From Orientallactaga sibirica (lineage: Eukaryota > Chordata > Mammalia > Rodentia > Dipodidae), in contig JAEOAD010000603.1 in assembly GCA_036365145.1 (NCBI GenBank), forward strand, positions 2,294,001-2,358,000: DNA of 64,000 bases, given 5' to 3'. Under the pieces are notes generated by a model that was not told the DNA's origin, did no database searches, and worked only from the letters and a program-made list of their open reading frames with translations. The translations under genes and the position numbers were made by a program. Positions 1-11,660 of this stretch are shown here, in pieces. Every line of letters begins with the position of its first letter. Position 1 is the first letter of the stretch.

Positions 1-880
1 AGTCTTTCCTCAGGCATCTTTTTCATTGTTTTAATGTAAAGCAGTTGGGCCATCTTTCTTAAGATTGCTAATGTGTTAATAATAGCAGCTTCAGTAACCT
101 AAAACCAGTCTCGGTGCCTCTAATTTTAACTTGCTTAAGCTTTTTCCATTTAAAATCTTAAATCTCTCAGCCCAGTATCTTTAGCCAAGCACATCAGTCC
201 ATTAGAAATTTAAACTTGATCAAACTCTCTGGGTCTGGGCAGCAGAATGCAACCAGTAGCCCAGTTCCAACAAAGTCCTCTGCAGTCTTTCCTTCCCCTT
301 AGAAAACTGATAAGCCAAGCCTTGAAGTTCAATACTGTCTACACTTAGCATTCTCAAACTCTCATCAGAATAGTCCATAATACTTGGCATACCACTCCAG
401 AAGGTGACTTTAATTGCAAGCACCAAGTCCATGCCCTTTCTTCCAAAACAAAGGTTCCAATATACCAAAATACACATGGTCAGGTTCATCTCACCCCACT
501 CCTGGTACCAACTTCTGTAACAGACAGTTTGAGGTTCACTGAGATGAACTCCCAGGCCAGGGACAGTTATGGAGGAAGGGATATTTATTGAAGCTTACAG
601 ATCCAGGGGAAGTTCCATAATGTTAGAGGAAGCTGGCCTGCTCTTACAGGACCAGGTGAGAGAGAGAGAGAAAGCCAAAAGCCACACAGCACAACACACT
701 TCACAAACTCCAGCTAGGCACACTTTGCATATCTTTAGATTGAAATCTCAAACCAATCACCATATCTTAAGATCCGCCCAGTGACACTGCCTCCAGCCAG
801 GTGGCTGAAGCTACAAATTACAAACTAATAAAACACTGATTATATTGGAGGCCATCCATCAAACTGCCACAAGAATTAAT
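1..880. repeat. Unassigned rodent interspersed repeat (URR1-like part at 520-880)
   Basis: The stretch 'ggaggaagggatatttattgaagcttacagatcc...' at about 565-625 is shared with 48955-49010 (gaggaaggaatttgtttgaagtttacagatccaggg), so it is an interspersed repeat. The wording resembles rodent URR1-type (hAT-Charlie, non-autonomous) sequence, which is from memory only. Bases 1-520 may belong to the same element or a neighbour. A short GA run lies at 657-670. No intact open reading frame is present. Confidence 0.35.
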
Positions 881-919
881 TCAGCTTTATCTACAAGATT
901 TAATTTGTTTGCCTAATTC

Positions 920-1035
920 TTTGGTTGTGACAGGGCCCATCTTTGTAGCCCAGGTAGCTAGAAACTCAGAATTGTTCAGGTTCAATCTCCCAAGTGCTGA
1001 TATTAGAGGCATGATCCATTATGCTCAGATTCCTT
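920..1035 (-). mobile_element. Diverged B1 SINE fragment
   Basis: The words 'tgtagcccaggtagctagaaactc', 'caatctcccaagtgctgatattagaggcatgatccattatgc' follow the order of a reverse-oriented B1 (gacct, ctcccaagtgctggg, attaaaggcgtg) with many substitutions. Confidence 0.5.
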
Positions 1036-1482
1036 TAACTTTTTAGTAAAGTTCACACAATATTTCTTCCATGCATATCCTATGTGTCACATAGTGCTTC
1101 TGAAAGAAACTGTTACAATCATGCTATAAAATATTTACATAGTATATTACATATAAATATAAAATAGTATGTATTCATTTTACAATAAAATTACTTAGAA
1201 TGATACAATGTAATAACATTTTAATAAGGCAGATATGATGATCAAAAGACTGAAATAGTTTTTGAGTCTGTGGAAGAGACAACCTCAAATCCTGATATAC
1301 TGTAGTCATTTTGAAAAGTGTTATAAATAATACCTGTAGACCCTTCAAATCTGGAAGGCTTTCAAATGTTAATGAAAGTATTTTGTACAGGTCAGCACCC
1401 TTGGCCTTCAGGGAAATGCCAATTAAAGCTACATTAAGATACCATCTCACCATAGTCATAATGATTATCATTAAGAAAACAA

Positions 1483-1720
1483 GGGGGCTGGAGAGAAGGC
1501 TTAGCAGTTAAGGCTCTTCCCTGCCAAGCCAAAGGACCTAAGTTTAATTTGCCAGGACCTACATAAGCCAGATGCACAGGGTGGTACATGTATCTGGAGT
1601 TCATTGCAGCAGCTGGAGTCCCTGGCACTCCCATTCTCTCTCTTCTCTCTTTCTCTCTCTAACTCTCTCCTTCATTCATTTCCTCTTTCTCTTTCTCTCA
1701 AATAAATAAGTAATTTTTTT
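1483..1720 (+). mobile_element. DIP-like SINE (B2 superfamily)
   Basis: Body 'gggctggagagaaggcttagcagttaaggc', then 'gccaggacctacataagccagatgcacag', a TC-rich run and an 'aaataaataag' tail. It is inserted inside the L1 at 1385-2580. Confidence 0.85.
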
Positions 1721-2153
1721 AAAGGAAACAAATAACAACAGTGCTTGTTTGAATGTGGAGAAAAATAATCCCTCATAAAATGTTAGTGAGAATGTATGCT
1801 GACCCAGACACTCTGGAAATTACTTTGTATGTTCCTCCACAAACTAAAAATAGAACTGTATAAACCCAGTTATGCCACTCTTCTGTATATACTTGAAGAA
1901 TTCTCAAGTTAACATACCAAAACAATAACTTGTTCAACCCTATTTATTGCAACACTATTCACCATAGACAAGTTGTGGAATTAGCCCAGGAGTCTACCAA
2001 AGAAGAATGGATGAGGAAAATGTAGCATATATCCACAATGGAATTTTATTCAGTCAGAAAAAGAAATGAAATTATGTCACTTGCTGGAAAAGACATACAA
2101 CTAGCAATCATCATATAAGAAAAGTAAGCCAGATTCAGAAAGATAAGCATCAA

Positions 2154-2328
2154 GCAGAGCAGGGCAATGATCTCCTTTAATCCCACTACTCGGGAGGCAG
2201 AAGTAGGATTTCTGTGAGTTCCAGGCTACCCTGAGACTACATAGTGAATTTCAAATCAGAATGTGCTAGAGCGACACCTTGAAAAATTAAAAAAAATATA
2301 AAAGAAAGAAAGAAAAAAGAAGAAAAAA
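2154..2328 (+). mobile_element. B1 SINE with A-rich tail
   Basis: The B1 order 'atctcctttaatcccactactcgggaggcagaagtagg...gagttccaggctaccctgagactacatag' is followed by an A/AAAG tail. Near-identical flanks 'agataagcatcaa' (2141-2153) and 'agacaagcatcat' (2328-2340) look like a target-site duplication. Confidence 0.85.
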
Positions 2329-3002
2329 GACAAGCATCATATTTTCTCTCAAGTGTGGATCCTGAATTTTATATAAGTGCATATTTTTGTGTGTGTTTGT
2401 GTGAGACAGGAAAGCATAAGATAGACTGGGGAAAGGACAGGGACTAGCAGGAGGAGATAGGGAGAGAAAAAGGAGGATATGGGGGAGGAACAGGGTCATA
2501 GGCCATGTATACCTGAAAGTCAGTTTCTATGTATGATTCCTATCACCATGTATACAATGAATATATGCCAATAAAGAAGCTACTTTGTTTTCCATTTTCT
2601 GTTATGTAAAGCTACTCAAATTTTAGCCTAACCTCTATATTTGCCAAGTTTCTAGCTGAGAGGTTTTTCTTGCTTCTCTATTTTCTGAACTATCAGTCAG
2701 TAAATTGAACACAATTGTTGCACTCATGCTATATAACAATGTCTTGTTTTGTTTGGCATGCAATCATAAGATGTTAATGATGTTCGATTGACATATATAA
2801 TATGCTGGTATACTTCAGCATAAAATAATAATTGTTAGTTTAAGTAAAATATTTTCCAAAACTTGATTTTTAGTTGTTGAATGTTTAGTTCAATGATAGG
2901 ACATTTTCATAGCATGAATGAGGGACGCTAGATATGATCTCTAAAAAAACAAAAAAGAAGATTTTTGGATGAACTATAACTGTTCTAAACATGGATATTT
3001 TT

Positions 3003-3294
3003 ATTTATTTATTTTAATTTATTTATTATTTTATTTATTTTTGGAGAGAGACACAGAGAGAGACAGAGAGGGAGAGGGAGACAGATAGAGATGGGCATGC
3101 CAGCAGTCTCTCAGCTGCTGTGAACGAAATCCAGATGCATGCGCTCCCTTGTGGTCAAGTGCAGCATAGCACCTTGCATCACTTTGTATCTGGCTAAACG
3201 TGGGACCTGGAGATTGGAACCGCTGGAGATTGGAACCAGCGTTCTTAGGCTTAGGAGGCAGGCGCCTTAACCACTAAGCCATCTCTCCAGCCCC
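3003..3294 (-). mobile_element. DIP-like SINE with clear target-site duplication
   Basis: Reverse orientation: (TTTA)n, purine-rich run, 'gccagcagtctctcagctgctgtgaacg', ending 'aaccactaagccatctctccagcccc'. The 16-base sequence aaacatggatattttt occurs on both sides (2987-3002 and 3299-3314), an exact target-site duplication. A short internal repeat of 'ctggagattggaacc' lies near 3209-3237. Confidence 0.9.
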
Positions 3295-3314
3295 ATCAAA
3301 ACATGGATATTTTT

Positions 3315-4264
3315 TACTGTCATAAAAATTATTTAAAGTTATAAAACTGGAATTCATTTATTTCTTTGCTTAGTTATTTGTTTTATTGGTAACCAGAAAG
3401 AAACATTCTTTTGAATTGATCTTTATTCCCCTGTATGTTATATGGTGTTTTCTTAATGCTGTGGTTTATATCATGAATTTTTAATCCATATAGCAAATGT
3501 GTTAAATATTCTTATAATCCTCAATTTAAGTGTAGTAAGACAAAATGCAGAAAAGTTACTGGACCAGATAAACTGGGGCACCTGGCAGACACAAACCATA
3601 TGTCTGAGTGTATAAGCCCTCAGATGCTATGCTTATGAACATGAGGGAAAATAAAAGCAAAATATAAGTGGAAAAACTTAAAAATGTATACAAAGAAAAT
3701 TAGTAATGTAGTCATGTGAGGTTAAAAATAAAAATTATATTGTTTTATTTCTAAAATTTAAAGCCTTTATAAATTAGGATTATTGTATGATAGCAGAAAC
3801 ATACCAGTGCAGAAATATTGACTGAATCAAACTATTTGGAGCTTTGGACTTCTGTTAGTAGCTGGTAGACTGCATGCAGCAAAATTCTGATTTCGTTTAT
3901 ATATAGCTAGACTCCAGAGACCCAGATCCAACATTGAGCTTGTTCATGATTCCTCTAATATTTATCTACGAAAGTACAATGAGGAAGTCAACTTTATTGT
4001 TACAATTGTATTTGAAACCTTTAATCCAGGGTGAAATCCATGTCTCACTACACGTATAAACAATACTCATTAAAGAACACTTACTGCTGAGTGCTGGACA
4101 GTTGACTGGCTGAGTTGTTACCTAGTTTTGTTTTCATTGTTAGGGATTATTAAAGTCAGTGTGGTTCCTGACAGCACAGTTATGTCAAATGTGAAATTCA
4201 ACCCAGATACGAAGACTTGGTTTCAGAATTCTGCATAGGATTTTAAGTTCCCTTAGGACACTGC
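3315..4264. other. Unannotated AT-rich stretch
   Basis: No gene, RNA or recognised repeat is seen. The sequence is AT-rich with short ORFs only and could hold very old, unrecognisable repeats. Confidence 0.5.
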
Positions 4265-4265
4265 T

Positions 4266-4640
4266 TATCTTTTTTTTTTTTTTTTTTAACATTTACTTAT
4301 GCATGTGAATGTTTGTGTATGTGAGTGCAGGCACGTGCATGCCATGGTACACGTGTAGAGGTCAAGGGACAGGTTTAGGTCAGTGCTCTGCCTTTCCATC
4401 TCATTTGAGGCTCTGAATTCTTGCTCTGTTTTTCTTTGCTGTGCTCACTGAGAGCTCTTTGGAAGTTCTCATGTCTCCACCTCCCATCTTGCTGTCAGTT
4501 CCAGTGTCTGAGACTACAGAAGCCTGCCACATGGCTTCAGGATCATTTAAAAAAAAAAAAAAAAAAAGGCTTTGTTGTTCAGACTAGGGTACTTGAGCAG
4601 TGAGCACATTATTCTTTAGAGCCATCTCTCCCACCCCTTA
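4266..4640 (-). mobile_element. B3/B2-type SINE, diverged
   Basis: Starts with a T-tract (poly-A of a reverse element), then 'gtgtatgtgagtgcaggcacgtgcatgccatggtacacgtgtagaggtcaaggg', which is the reverse-B3 wording, and ends 'gagcagtgagcacattattctttagagccatctctcccaccc'. A secondary A-run at 4550-4567 interrupts it. Confidence 0.6.
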
Positions 4641-4855
4641 ACTTATATATTTGCAAGCAGAAAGGATGTGTATGTGGGGGGAGGGAGGGAGACAGAGACA
4701 GAGAGAGAATGGACATGCCAGAGCTTCTTGCTACTGCAAAAGAACTCCAAATGCATGTTACATTTTGTGCATTTGCCTTTATGTAGATAGCGGGGAATTG
4801 AACCTGGACCTTAGCCTTTTCAGTCAAGTACCTTTACCACTGAGCCATCTTTTAC
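4641..4855 (-). mobile_element. DIP-like SINE
   Basis: Reverse order: purine-rich 'gggagggagacagagacagagagagaatggacatgcc', 'cttgctactgcaaaagaactcc', 'tttgtgcatttgcctt', ending 'taccactgagccatc'. It abuts the B3-type element upstream. Confidence 0.8.
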
Positions 4856-4876
4856 CCTTCACAACCCTTATTTTTT

Positions 4877-5043
4877 AAATTTTTATTTATTTTTTGGTTT
4901 TTCAAGGTAGGGTCTCACTCTAGTTCAGGTTGACCTGGATCTCATTCTGTAGTCTCAGATTGGCCTCGAACTCACTGCAATCTTCCTACTTCTGCCTCCT
5001 GAGTTCTGGGATTAAAGGCGTGCACCACCACGCCTAGCCACGC
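4877..5043 (-). mobile_element. B1 SINE
   Basis: Reverse B1: 'tttttggtttttcaaggtagggtctcactctag', 'gattggcctcgaactcactg', 'ctgggattaaaggcgtgcaccaccacgcc'. Flanks 'acaacccttattttt' and 'acgccccttattttt' are consistent with a target-site duplication. Confidence 0.92.
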
Positions 5044-5529
5044 CCCTTATTTTTAACTGACAAATAGTACTTATGCTATGATCATGTACCACATGCATTG
5101 AAATCTGTGCACATTGTGGAACACTTGCATCTAGTTCATTAGCAAATATTTGATGTCACATAGTAGTCATTTGATAACCCAGAAGACACACTGTCTATTT
5201 TTCTTCAATATAATGTCATGTTTATTGAGTACATTATTTAAATTATATACCCTATAACTGGAAAACTAAATTGCTAGAAATGTTTATTTCCTGAATATTT
5301 TATTAAATAATTAGGGACGATTTAGTGATCATGTGTTGAGCATATCATTTTCTTAACAAATTAATGCTCACATAATTGGATTCACTAAAACTGCGTTTTG
5401 ATCTTAATGTACATACATTCTTGATGGATTTATGTGGTTATGCAGGCCAATGTCACATTTTTTCCTGTTTCATGCTAATTTCTAAATTGAGAAAATTATA
5501 GTAAATATTGAAGTTGTTGGTAGATTTTT

Positions 5530-5600
5530 ATGATCTCCTGCATTCACCTCCTAAGCACTGGGATTACAGGTGTGTACCACTATGTCCATCTTGATGACAA
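5530..5600 (-). mobile_element. B1 fragment
   Basis: 'ctcctaagcactgggattacaggtgtgtaccactatgtccatc' is the 5' part of a reverse B1; the remainder is missing or unrecognisable. Confidence 0.55.
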
Positions 5601-5694
5601 TTCTAGGTTTGAATGCTTTTAGAGTGTTTTGATTTCTACAGAGAATTCTTATGAACTTCCTTGTCCTCTCCCACATGAAGAAGTAACTAGTTCT

Positions 5695-5900
5695 GGGGCT
5701 GAGAAGATGACTTTGTGATTACACGTGCTTGCTAACAAAGCTGGACACTAGGATTCAGTTTCCAAATCACTCCTTTAAGCTGGACACAGAAAGTGGTGCA
5801 AGCATCTGACATTTGTCTCCAATGGCAAAGAGACCCTGGAGCACCCATATACACACACAAACACACACATTCACATAGACCAATAATAATTTTTAAAAGG
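5695..5900 (+). mobile_element. Diverged tRNA-derived SINE (DIP/B2-like)
   Basis: 'ggggctgagaagatgactttgtgattacacgtgcttgctaacaaagctgg', then 'gtggtgcaagcatctgacatttg' and 'ctggagcacccatatacacac' follow DIP/B2 order, with a CA-rich tail. Confidence 0.6.
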
Positions 5901-6007
5901 AATTAGTTCATAATGAATTTACCAGTGTGCAAAAGTTACAACCCATTCTAAACTAACTCTTGTATAAATTCATATGAAATTTATTCTTACAATGCGAACA
6001 TATTTAA

Positions 6008-6173
6008 ATGTTTTTTTTTTTTTTTTTTGGTTTTTCGGGGTATGGTCTCACTCTGGCCCAGGCTGACCTGGAATTCACTATGTAGTCTCAGGGTGGCCTT
6101 GAATTCATGGTGATCCTCCTACCTCTGCCTCCGAAGTGCTGGGATTAAAGGTGTGCACCACCATGCCTGGCTC
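6008..6173 (-). mobile_element. B1 SINE
   Basis: T-tract, 'ggtttttcggggtatggtctcactctggcccaggctgacctgg' through 'gctgggattaaaggtgtgcaccaccatgcctggct'. Full length, moderately diverged. Confidence 0.92.
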
Positions 6174-6769
6174 CTGTAGTTTTTATAACTAGACTGATCT
6201 ATTTTTATTTACTGACAACTAATAACCTATGTATATTTTTTGAGAATAGCACAAAATCCATGTTTCAAAAGTCAATAAATAGTTCATTAAGTAAAAAAAA
6301 AATGTTTCCAATTTTCCTTCCATTAATGCAAATACATTTTCAAAACAATATTTTAATCAAAAAATATACATGTAAAATATTTTAAAAACAGGCCACCACA
6401 AAGGTCAAGAAATATAGAAGGAATTTCAGGCTTTCACATTATTTTTATGCAGGGCTTAAGTCTTTACACTTGATTGCCGTCTTAGAATTGCTGCCACAGT
6501 GGACAACGTGATAGTACTTTTCAGTAAAATATAAAATACATGCATTTACTAAGAAAAAAATCTCCATATGTGGTTGTTTCCGTTGAAATGGATAAATGGA
6601 GTTCATGATAATTTTTTTTTCCTAAATAAAATAGTTTAGGCATTTCATTATAAGGAATCATTTTCTTCAGATTCAAATTCATTATTTGCTCATGCTAACA
6701 GAAATGCTAGTGAGAAAATACTAGACATTTAAAATCCAAATAATAGGAGACAGAAATTGGCTATTCAGT
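6174..6769. other. Unannotated AT-rich stretch
   Basis: No gene or recognised repeat. Several A- and T-runs are present. Confidence 0.5.
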
Positions 6770-7290
6770 CAGGGTAACAGAACCTCAAAGGTGCATGGAG
6801 TTTTATTCCTTGACTTAAAGCAGGAAGTGCCACTAAGGTTGCAGAAACCTGGGTGTTACACCCTCCAGGAAAGATTTCCAGATTAAACTTGCATCTCTGC
6901 TAGAGGACAGAAACTTGGTCCTTACCTAAGATTATCAGAAAGGCTATAAAATCTCGTCTTTGCCCATAGCCACCTGAAGACATGGCCTTCCTCATGTAGC
7001 CACCCCCCAGAAAAAACTCAAATCTGAGTTTCACGATGGGCTCCCAAAGCCCCCCTTGTCTCTCTGGGCAAGAGTTCTGCCCTCTTCCCTCATGGGGCCT
7101 CTCAAACCTCATCTTACCTCTCTGGGCAAGAGCTCCACCTTGTTTCATTCTTTTATGATGTAGGCTTAATGCCCCTTCTCTTTGTATAATAAAATCTTTC
7201 TGAAATTTATCCACTGGTGTGTGGAATTCATTCTTTGAATTCAAAGAATAAGGATCTGGGGAACACCCAAATTATCTGTGCATTGGCATA
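6770..7290 (+). mobile_element. Candidate LTR remnant
   Basis: The right part reads 'ccttgtttcattc...ccccttctctttgtataataaaatctttctgaaatttatcc', a polyadenylation signal (ATAAA) in a pyrimidine-rich context, followed by 'gaattcattctttgaattcaaagaataaggatctggggaacaccc'. The left part has two similar blocks 'ctctctgggcaagag(t/c)tc' (about 7060 and 7118). This layout resembles an ERV or MaLR LTR, but no TG...CA ends or target duplication were established. Confidence 0.35.
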
Positions 7291-7429
7291 CAAGGAACTC
7301 AAACTGTATTACAAATTGACGTTTCAGGCAAGAAAGAAATTACAATGTGAGGACTTAATATCACTTATTAAATAAATGCAGTACTTTAGAAATGTGAAGT
7401 TGTGAATAATAAATACCATAATGGTGATG

Positions 7430-7735
7430 GGTTGAATATAAAATGCTCCCCAAAGCTCATGCATTTGTGTACTTAATCCTCATCCAGTGACACTGTTTTT
7501 ATGTTAGTGGAATCTTTCAGAGGTGGAACCTTGCTGGAGGAATTGTGTTGCTGGTGAGACAGGGCTTGAGATGTTATAACTCACTCCATGTTCTGTTCTC
7601 TATCCTTGCTACTTCTTTAGCAATGCGACAAAGACTTCCCACTCCTGCCATGCCTTCCCCACTTTGAGGAAACTTACTTTTGAATCTGTAAAACAAATTA
7701 AATAAATCCCTTTCCATTCCAGAGAAAGGAATGTA
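7430..7735 (+). repeat. Medium-reiteration repeat related to 20770-20957
   Basis: 'tgaatataaaatgctccccaaagctcatgcatttgtg' and the end 'gaaacttacttttgaatctgtaaaacaaattaaataaatccc' follow the order of a common mammalian repeat ('...gctcatgtgtt...aaactgtgagcaaataaatc...'). The copy at 20770 has the same start and AAATAAATC element. Family not assigned. Confidence 0.45.
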
Positions 7736-7739
7736 ACTC

Positions 7740-8195
7740 ATACCATAATAGATACCATAATAAATAAATGTTATGATTATACTTAAGCAGGTTTGTGATC
7801 TTGGTGCTTGCTTTAATCACTATCAGTTTTATGACTTGAGTTGCAAATTAGTATTTGAGATTGAAGATAAGGGACATGATTATCAACTGATGTAGAATAA
7901 TTTTCATACCTAATTGGATGTGTAGGGAAATATCATTGGCTGTCATAAGGATGCTTGCACATAGTTAACATTTAATCACATGTAGATGAAATTTCCAGAT
8001 GAATTTCCAGGCACTACAGAAATATATCAATTGATGGGATAATTCCTGACATCTGATTACAATGATTTCATTAATAGATGCATAAATTCCTCAACAAAAA
8101 GTTGCTGCATTATGACTTCTATACATAGCATTAGATTTTTACTATGGTAATGATCACATGGCCTCAACTATTCTAAAATAGTAAGGTCATATATA
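7740..8195. other. Unannotated stretch
   Basis: No gene or recognised repeat; AT-rich. Confidence 0.5.
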
Positions 8196-8206
8196 TATAT
8201 AAAATA

Positions 8207-8284
8207 TATGTAAAATTTTCTACTTTGTACCATATGTGTGTGTGTGTATATATATATATAGTACAAAGTAGAAAATTTTACATA
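8207..8284. repeat. Perfect inverted repeat, 24-bp arms, TG/TA loop
   Basis: The arm at 8207-8230 is exactly reverse-complementary to 8261-8284; the core of the arm is 'aaaattttctactttgtac'. The 30-base spacer is (TG)n then (TA)n. Transcribed from either strand it would form a 24-bp uninterrupted stem. No protein or known element explains it. Confidence 0.9.
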
Positions 8285-8317
8285 AAGATTAAATGGAAAG
8301 GAACTTAAATGAAGGAC

Positions 8318-8535
8318 CCAGGGCATGAAAATCAGAAGGTAAAGTGCTTGCTATCATGCATCAAGTTCTGGGTTCCGCCCTCAACACCATATAAACCAGG
8401 GTTGATGGGTCATGCCTGAAACCCAGCATTCTGGAGGTAGAAGAATAAGGATTAGAAGTTCAAAGTTATCCTGAGCTACATAGTTCATTCAAATCCAACC
8501 TAGAGTACATGACACACTGTGTAAAATAAATAAAT
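8318..8535 (+). mobile_element. B4-type SINE (ID/B1 chimera)
   Basis: An ID-like left part ('ggtaaagtgcttgctatcatgcatcaagttctgggttcc') is followed by a B1-like right part ('gggtcatgcctgaaacccagcattctggagg...ctgagctacatagttc') and an 'aaataaataaataa' tail. Confidence 0.7.
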
Positions 8536-8979
8536 AATCTCTAGCATTGCAAACTTCAGTGATCTCTTTATATACCACTTGTATATAGTTCTGTTATTAC
8601 TGAAGTTACCAGTAGGATATAACCTTCAGAAACTATAAGCTTTCTATTTGTTTGTGTTTCTCTTTCTAATTCCCACTATAATTGCCCCTTGGTTTGCCAA
8701 CCAAGCCATGTATTACTAATTAGTATTACTAATAATTGATCAGTCATATGTTCCCTGTAGTAAAGCCATCTAACCAAAGGCTAAAAGTTATGAGCCACAA
8801 TTTGACTTAAGTTAATTTACATAAATATGCATTTTAATTTTTAGTAACCATAGTTTCTTGTGTGTCCTGAGTTGCTTAAAATATCTTAAAATCTTTTGTA
8901 CACACTAATAAAAGTTGAAAAGAGAAATAAATTTTTATGAAATTAAAAATAACCCTTTTTCTTTTTCTCCTTCTTCAAC

Positions 8980-8980
<1 letters not shown>

Positions 8981-9018
<38 letters not shown>
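8981..9018. repeat. (CA)n microsatellite
   Basis: About 18 uninterrupted AC/CA units, then 'gcatgcac'. Confidence 0.95.
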
Positions 9019-9019
<1 letters not shown>

Positions 9020-9020
<1 letters not shown>

Positions 9021-11030
9021 TGCACAATTGAATATGAAACCTGTGTTTGTATTCCAGTCTTTAGGTTTTCATGTGTGAAGACTTACTATAAACAATTTGT
9101 TTCTTACATGTACAAACTATTTCTCAACACTAACTATAACAAATTACCTTAGTGACTTTTGAAGCTAATTGTTATAAATAAATAAATCAAATCAATGAAA
9201 TTCACGTATAGCATTTTATATATCTTACTCTTTAAATGATTTTCTTCATGAGTTATCATCCTTCTAACAAGCTTTGTATTTCTTCTTTATGGTTCTTAGG
9301 GAAGATAGCACAAGGCCTCCTTAAAGTTGAGATTGTACAGTTGAATCTGTGCTTTAGTGGAACAGCATGTAAAAATCTCATATTCAGAACACTCCCCACT
9401 GGCTCCACATCTGAAGATCCCCAAGAGTGTTGTTTGTCTCAATGAACATCTGGAATAGATTATATACAGTTAATTGGCTCCAGGTTGAGCTTGTTATAGA
9501 CAGTAGCATGTAGTATAACCTATACTGTTCACTACAGACACTCACTTTAAATAAATCAGACCTACTTCTCTTCAGAATTCCTCCCGGTGCAGACTTGTGT
9601 ATGGTTATGTATGTCTGTATGTATGTGTGCCTGCGTGCCTGTGTACACACGAAAATAGCAAATACCATTAGATTAGTAGAGAGGTTGCTAGAGAGATATT
9701 GAACACAGAAATTATCACAAATAAAAGGGCTTGGGAGAAGAAAAATGAGGAACCAGAATTAGTTTGTAGACAATGACTGTTATCATATAAAAATCTTTAG
9801 ACTAAAAAAAAAATTCTAGGAGTTTCAAGATTTTTGTTTTATTTAATCTTCCTTCTTGGTATGTGTTTTAGCACCTTGTAGGTATTTATAAGAAGGCCAT
9901 AGTTAAGAATGCAATGCTTTTATTTTAGCTTATTTAACAATATTAATGAGTGGGTTAAAAGGAACAGTATGACTACTGTTCACTGAAAACCCAAACATCA
10001 ATCTTTTTAACTTACGATGTTGGAGACACAGGGCATGTCTTAGCAATTAATGGCCAGTTGGAGGAGTGGCTATCTCAATTCATAGGAAAGGGCCATTAAA
10101 TTCAACTAGTCATTGATTTCCAGGGAATGTCCTGTATTAAGGTCATTATTGCTAATAAAATGCACATATGTCAAGTTCCCTGTTTTTTTTGCCTGTGTAC
10201 ATAAACATACATTCACATTGGACACATTGTTATATGTCAGAAAAAAAACAGTCTTCCAAATGCCCAGAAGCTCAAAAGTCTAAACATAATGAGAATTTTA
10301 ATATACTCAATATACTTGTTCCATTTACCTCTCACTGTTTTCAGGGGGTATAGCTAAAATGGTGTATCAATGATATATAAAGTCTGCTGGTCTGTTGTGA
10401 TCAGATCAGTTACCTGCTTATGCACTGAAGAAGGATTGGAGAATGAGATCATAATGGGCCTGCTAAATATGGCTACAAACAGCCTAAGAGACTGAAGGAA
10501 TACCAAGGACAGTAAGAAGTGTTGCATTGTTTTTGGTCATGACATATTTTGTACCCTAAGTGGCATGAGACAAATAAATGTAAGTTGCTTTAAACTACTC
10601 TTGGGTCAATCCTCCACCTACTGTGAATGGATTATACTGCACTTTACCTCCCTTCTCCTCACAGCCATCTAAGCAAGCCTATCTTGCCTCCTGCCTAACC
10701 GTTCTGTATCACTGAACCACATATAAGTGTCTCTTTATGGTTTTGATTTTTTTCTATGTCCTCTACGAAACTAGTTTTGTCTTATTTGAACTATATAATA
10801 GCCCCTTAAATAATTTTTGTATTAATTTGTTGAGTTATTTTATTGTGCTTTAACTGTTTTATTTATCATTGCTCCTTAAGAAATGAGTATATTTTTTTCT
10901 CTCATCTTAACAAATGCCTGAGAATTACTTATGGATTAATGAAGATGTGTGTGTGTGTGTGTTTCCTGTACATGTATATCTAAATGACTTTGTATACTCA
11001 AATGACATTACAAGTTATACAAATATATAT
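9020..11030. other. Long stretch with no recognised gene
   Basis: No coding or RNA gene is seen. A (TGTA/TGTGCCTGCG) patch lies at 9600-9650 and a short (GT)n at 10946-10962. The part around 10380-10610 ends 'gcatgagacaaataaatgtaagttgc', which may be an old repeat tail. The remainder is AT-rich and SINE-free. Confidence 0.5.
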
Positions 11031-11044
11031 TAAAATATATAAAA

Positions 11045-11215
11045 CTTAAGCCAGACATAGTGGGGTATGGCTATAAACCTGGAGGGAGGCGAGACAGGAG
11101 GATTGTGGTGAATTCAAAATTGACCTGAGCTACATAATAATAGACCAGCCATAGTAATATAGCAAGACACTGTCTAAAAAACATGAAAGTAAATAAATAA
11201 TAGAAATTGTAATGA
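11045..11215 (+). mobile_element. B1 SINE, diverged
   Basis: 'aagccagacatagtggggtatggctataaacctgg', 'aggcgagacaggaggattgtgg', 'gacctgagctacataataatagaccagcc' and 'gcaagacactgtctaaaaaac' follow B1 order, with an 'aaataaataata' tail. Confidence 0.75.
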
Positions 11216-11317
11216 CATTTGCTTAAAAGCAATGAATATAAGGGGAATTTATACGATAAAGCATTCAATCATTTTTAATGTATAAAGGCACTAAGAAGTT
11301 ATAAGCATATATTTCTT

Positions 11318-11534
11318 TTTAAAACTGTTTATTTATTTGAAAGAGGAAAAATAGAGAGAGAGAGAGAGAGAGTGTGTGTTTGGGCACACCAGGGTCTCCT
11401 GCTGCTGCAAATGAACTCCAGATACATACACCACTTTGTGCATTTGGCTTTATATGGGTAATAAGGAATCAAATGCAGGTTGCGAGGCTTTGCAAGCAAC
11501 TGCCTCTAACTACTGAGCCATCTCCTCAGACCAG
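11318..11534 (-). mobile_element. DIP-like SINE
   Basis: Reverse order: 'tttatttatttgaaagagg', (AG)n, 'cctgctgctgcaaatgaactcc', 'actttgtgcatttggc', ending 'ctactgagccatctcctcagacc'. Confidence 0.85.
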
Positions 11535-11660
11535 GATTGCTTAAGAGAATGAATAATACTAACTGTAATGCAAAGCTGTCGCGTCCGCCTCGACCAGCAA
11601 GGAAGACGCAACACTTGGACTCTTCTTTCAGCAGTTTATTCAGGAACCTTGAACAATCTT

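Larger units (their letters stand above)
1385..2580 (+). mobile_element. Old L1 3' portion with two nested SINEs
   Basis: The order of L1 ORF2-end and 3' landmarks is visible: 'gggaaatgccaattaaagctacattaagataccatctcacc', then 'gagaaaaataatccctc', 'gttatgccactcttctgtatatac', 'actattcaccatagacaagttgtgg' and 'catatatccacaatggaattttattc'. It is interrupted by a DIP-like SINE (1483-1720) and a B1 (2154-2328), so it predates both. Many stops; non-functional. Confidence 0.7.

Noticed and set aside
6900..7244. 114-codon reverse frame
   Set aside because: Falls in the candidate LTR remnant, reads against its apparent direction, and has no recognisable domain.
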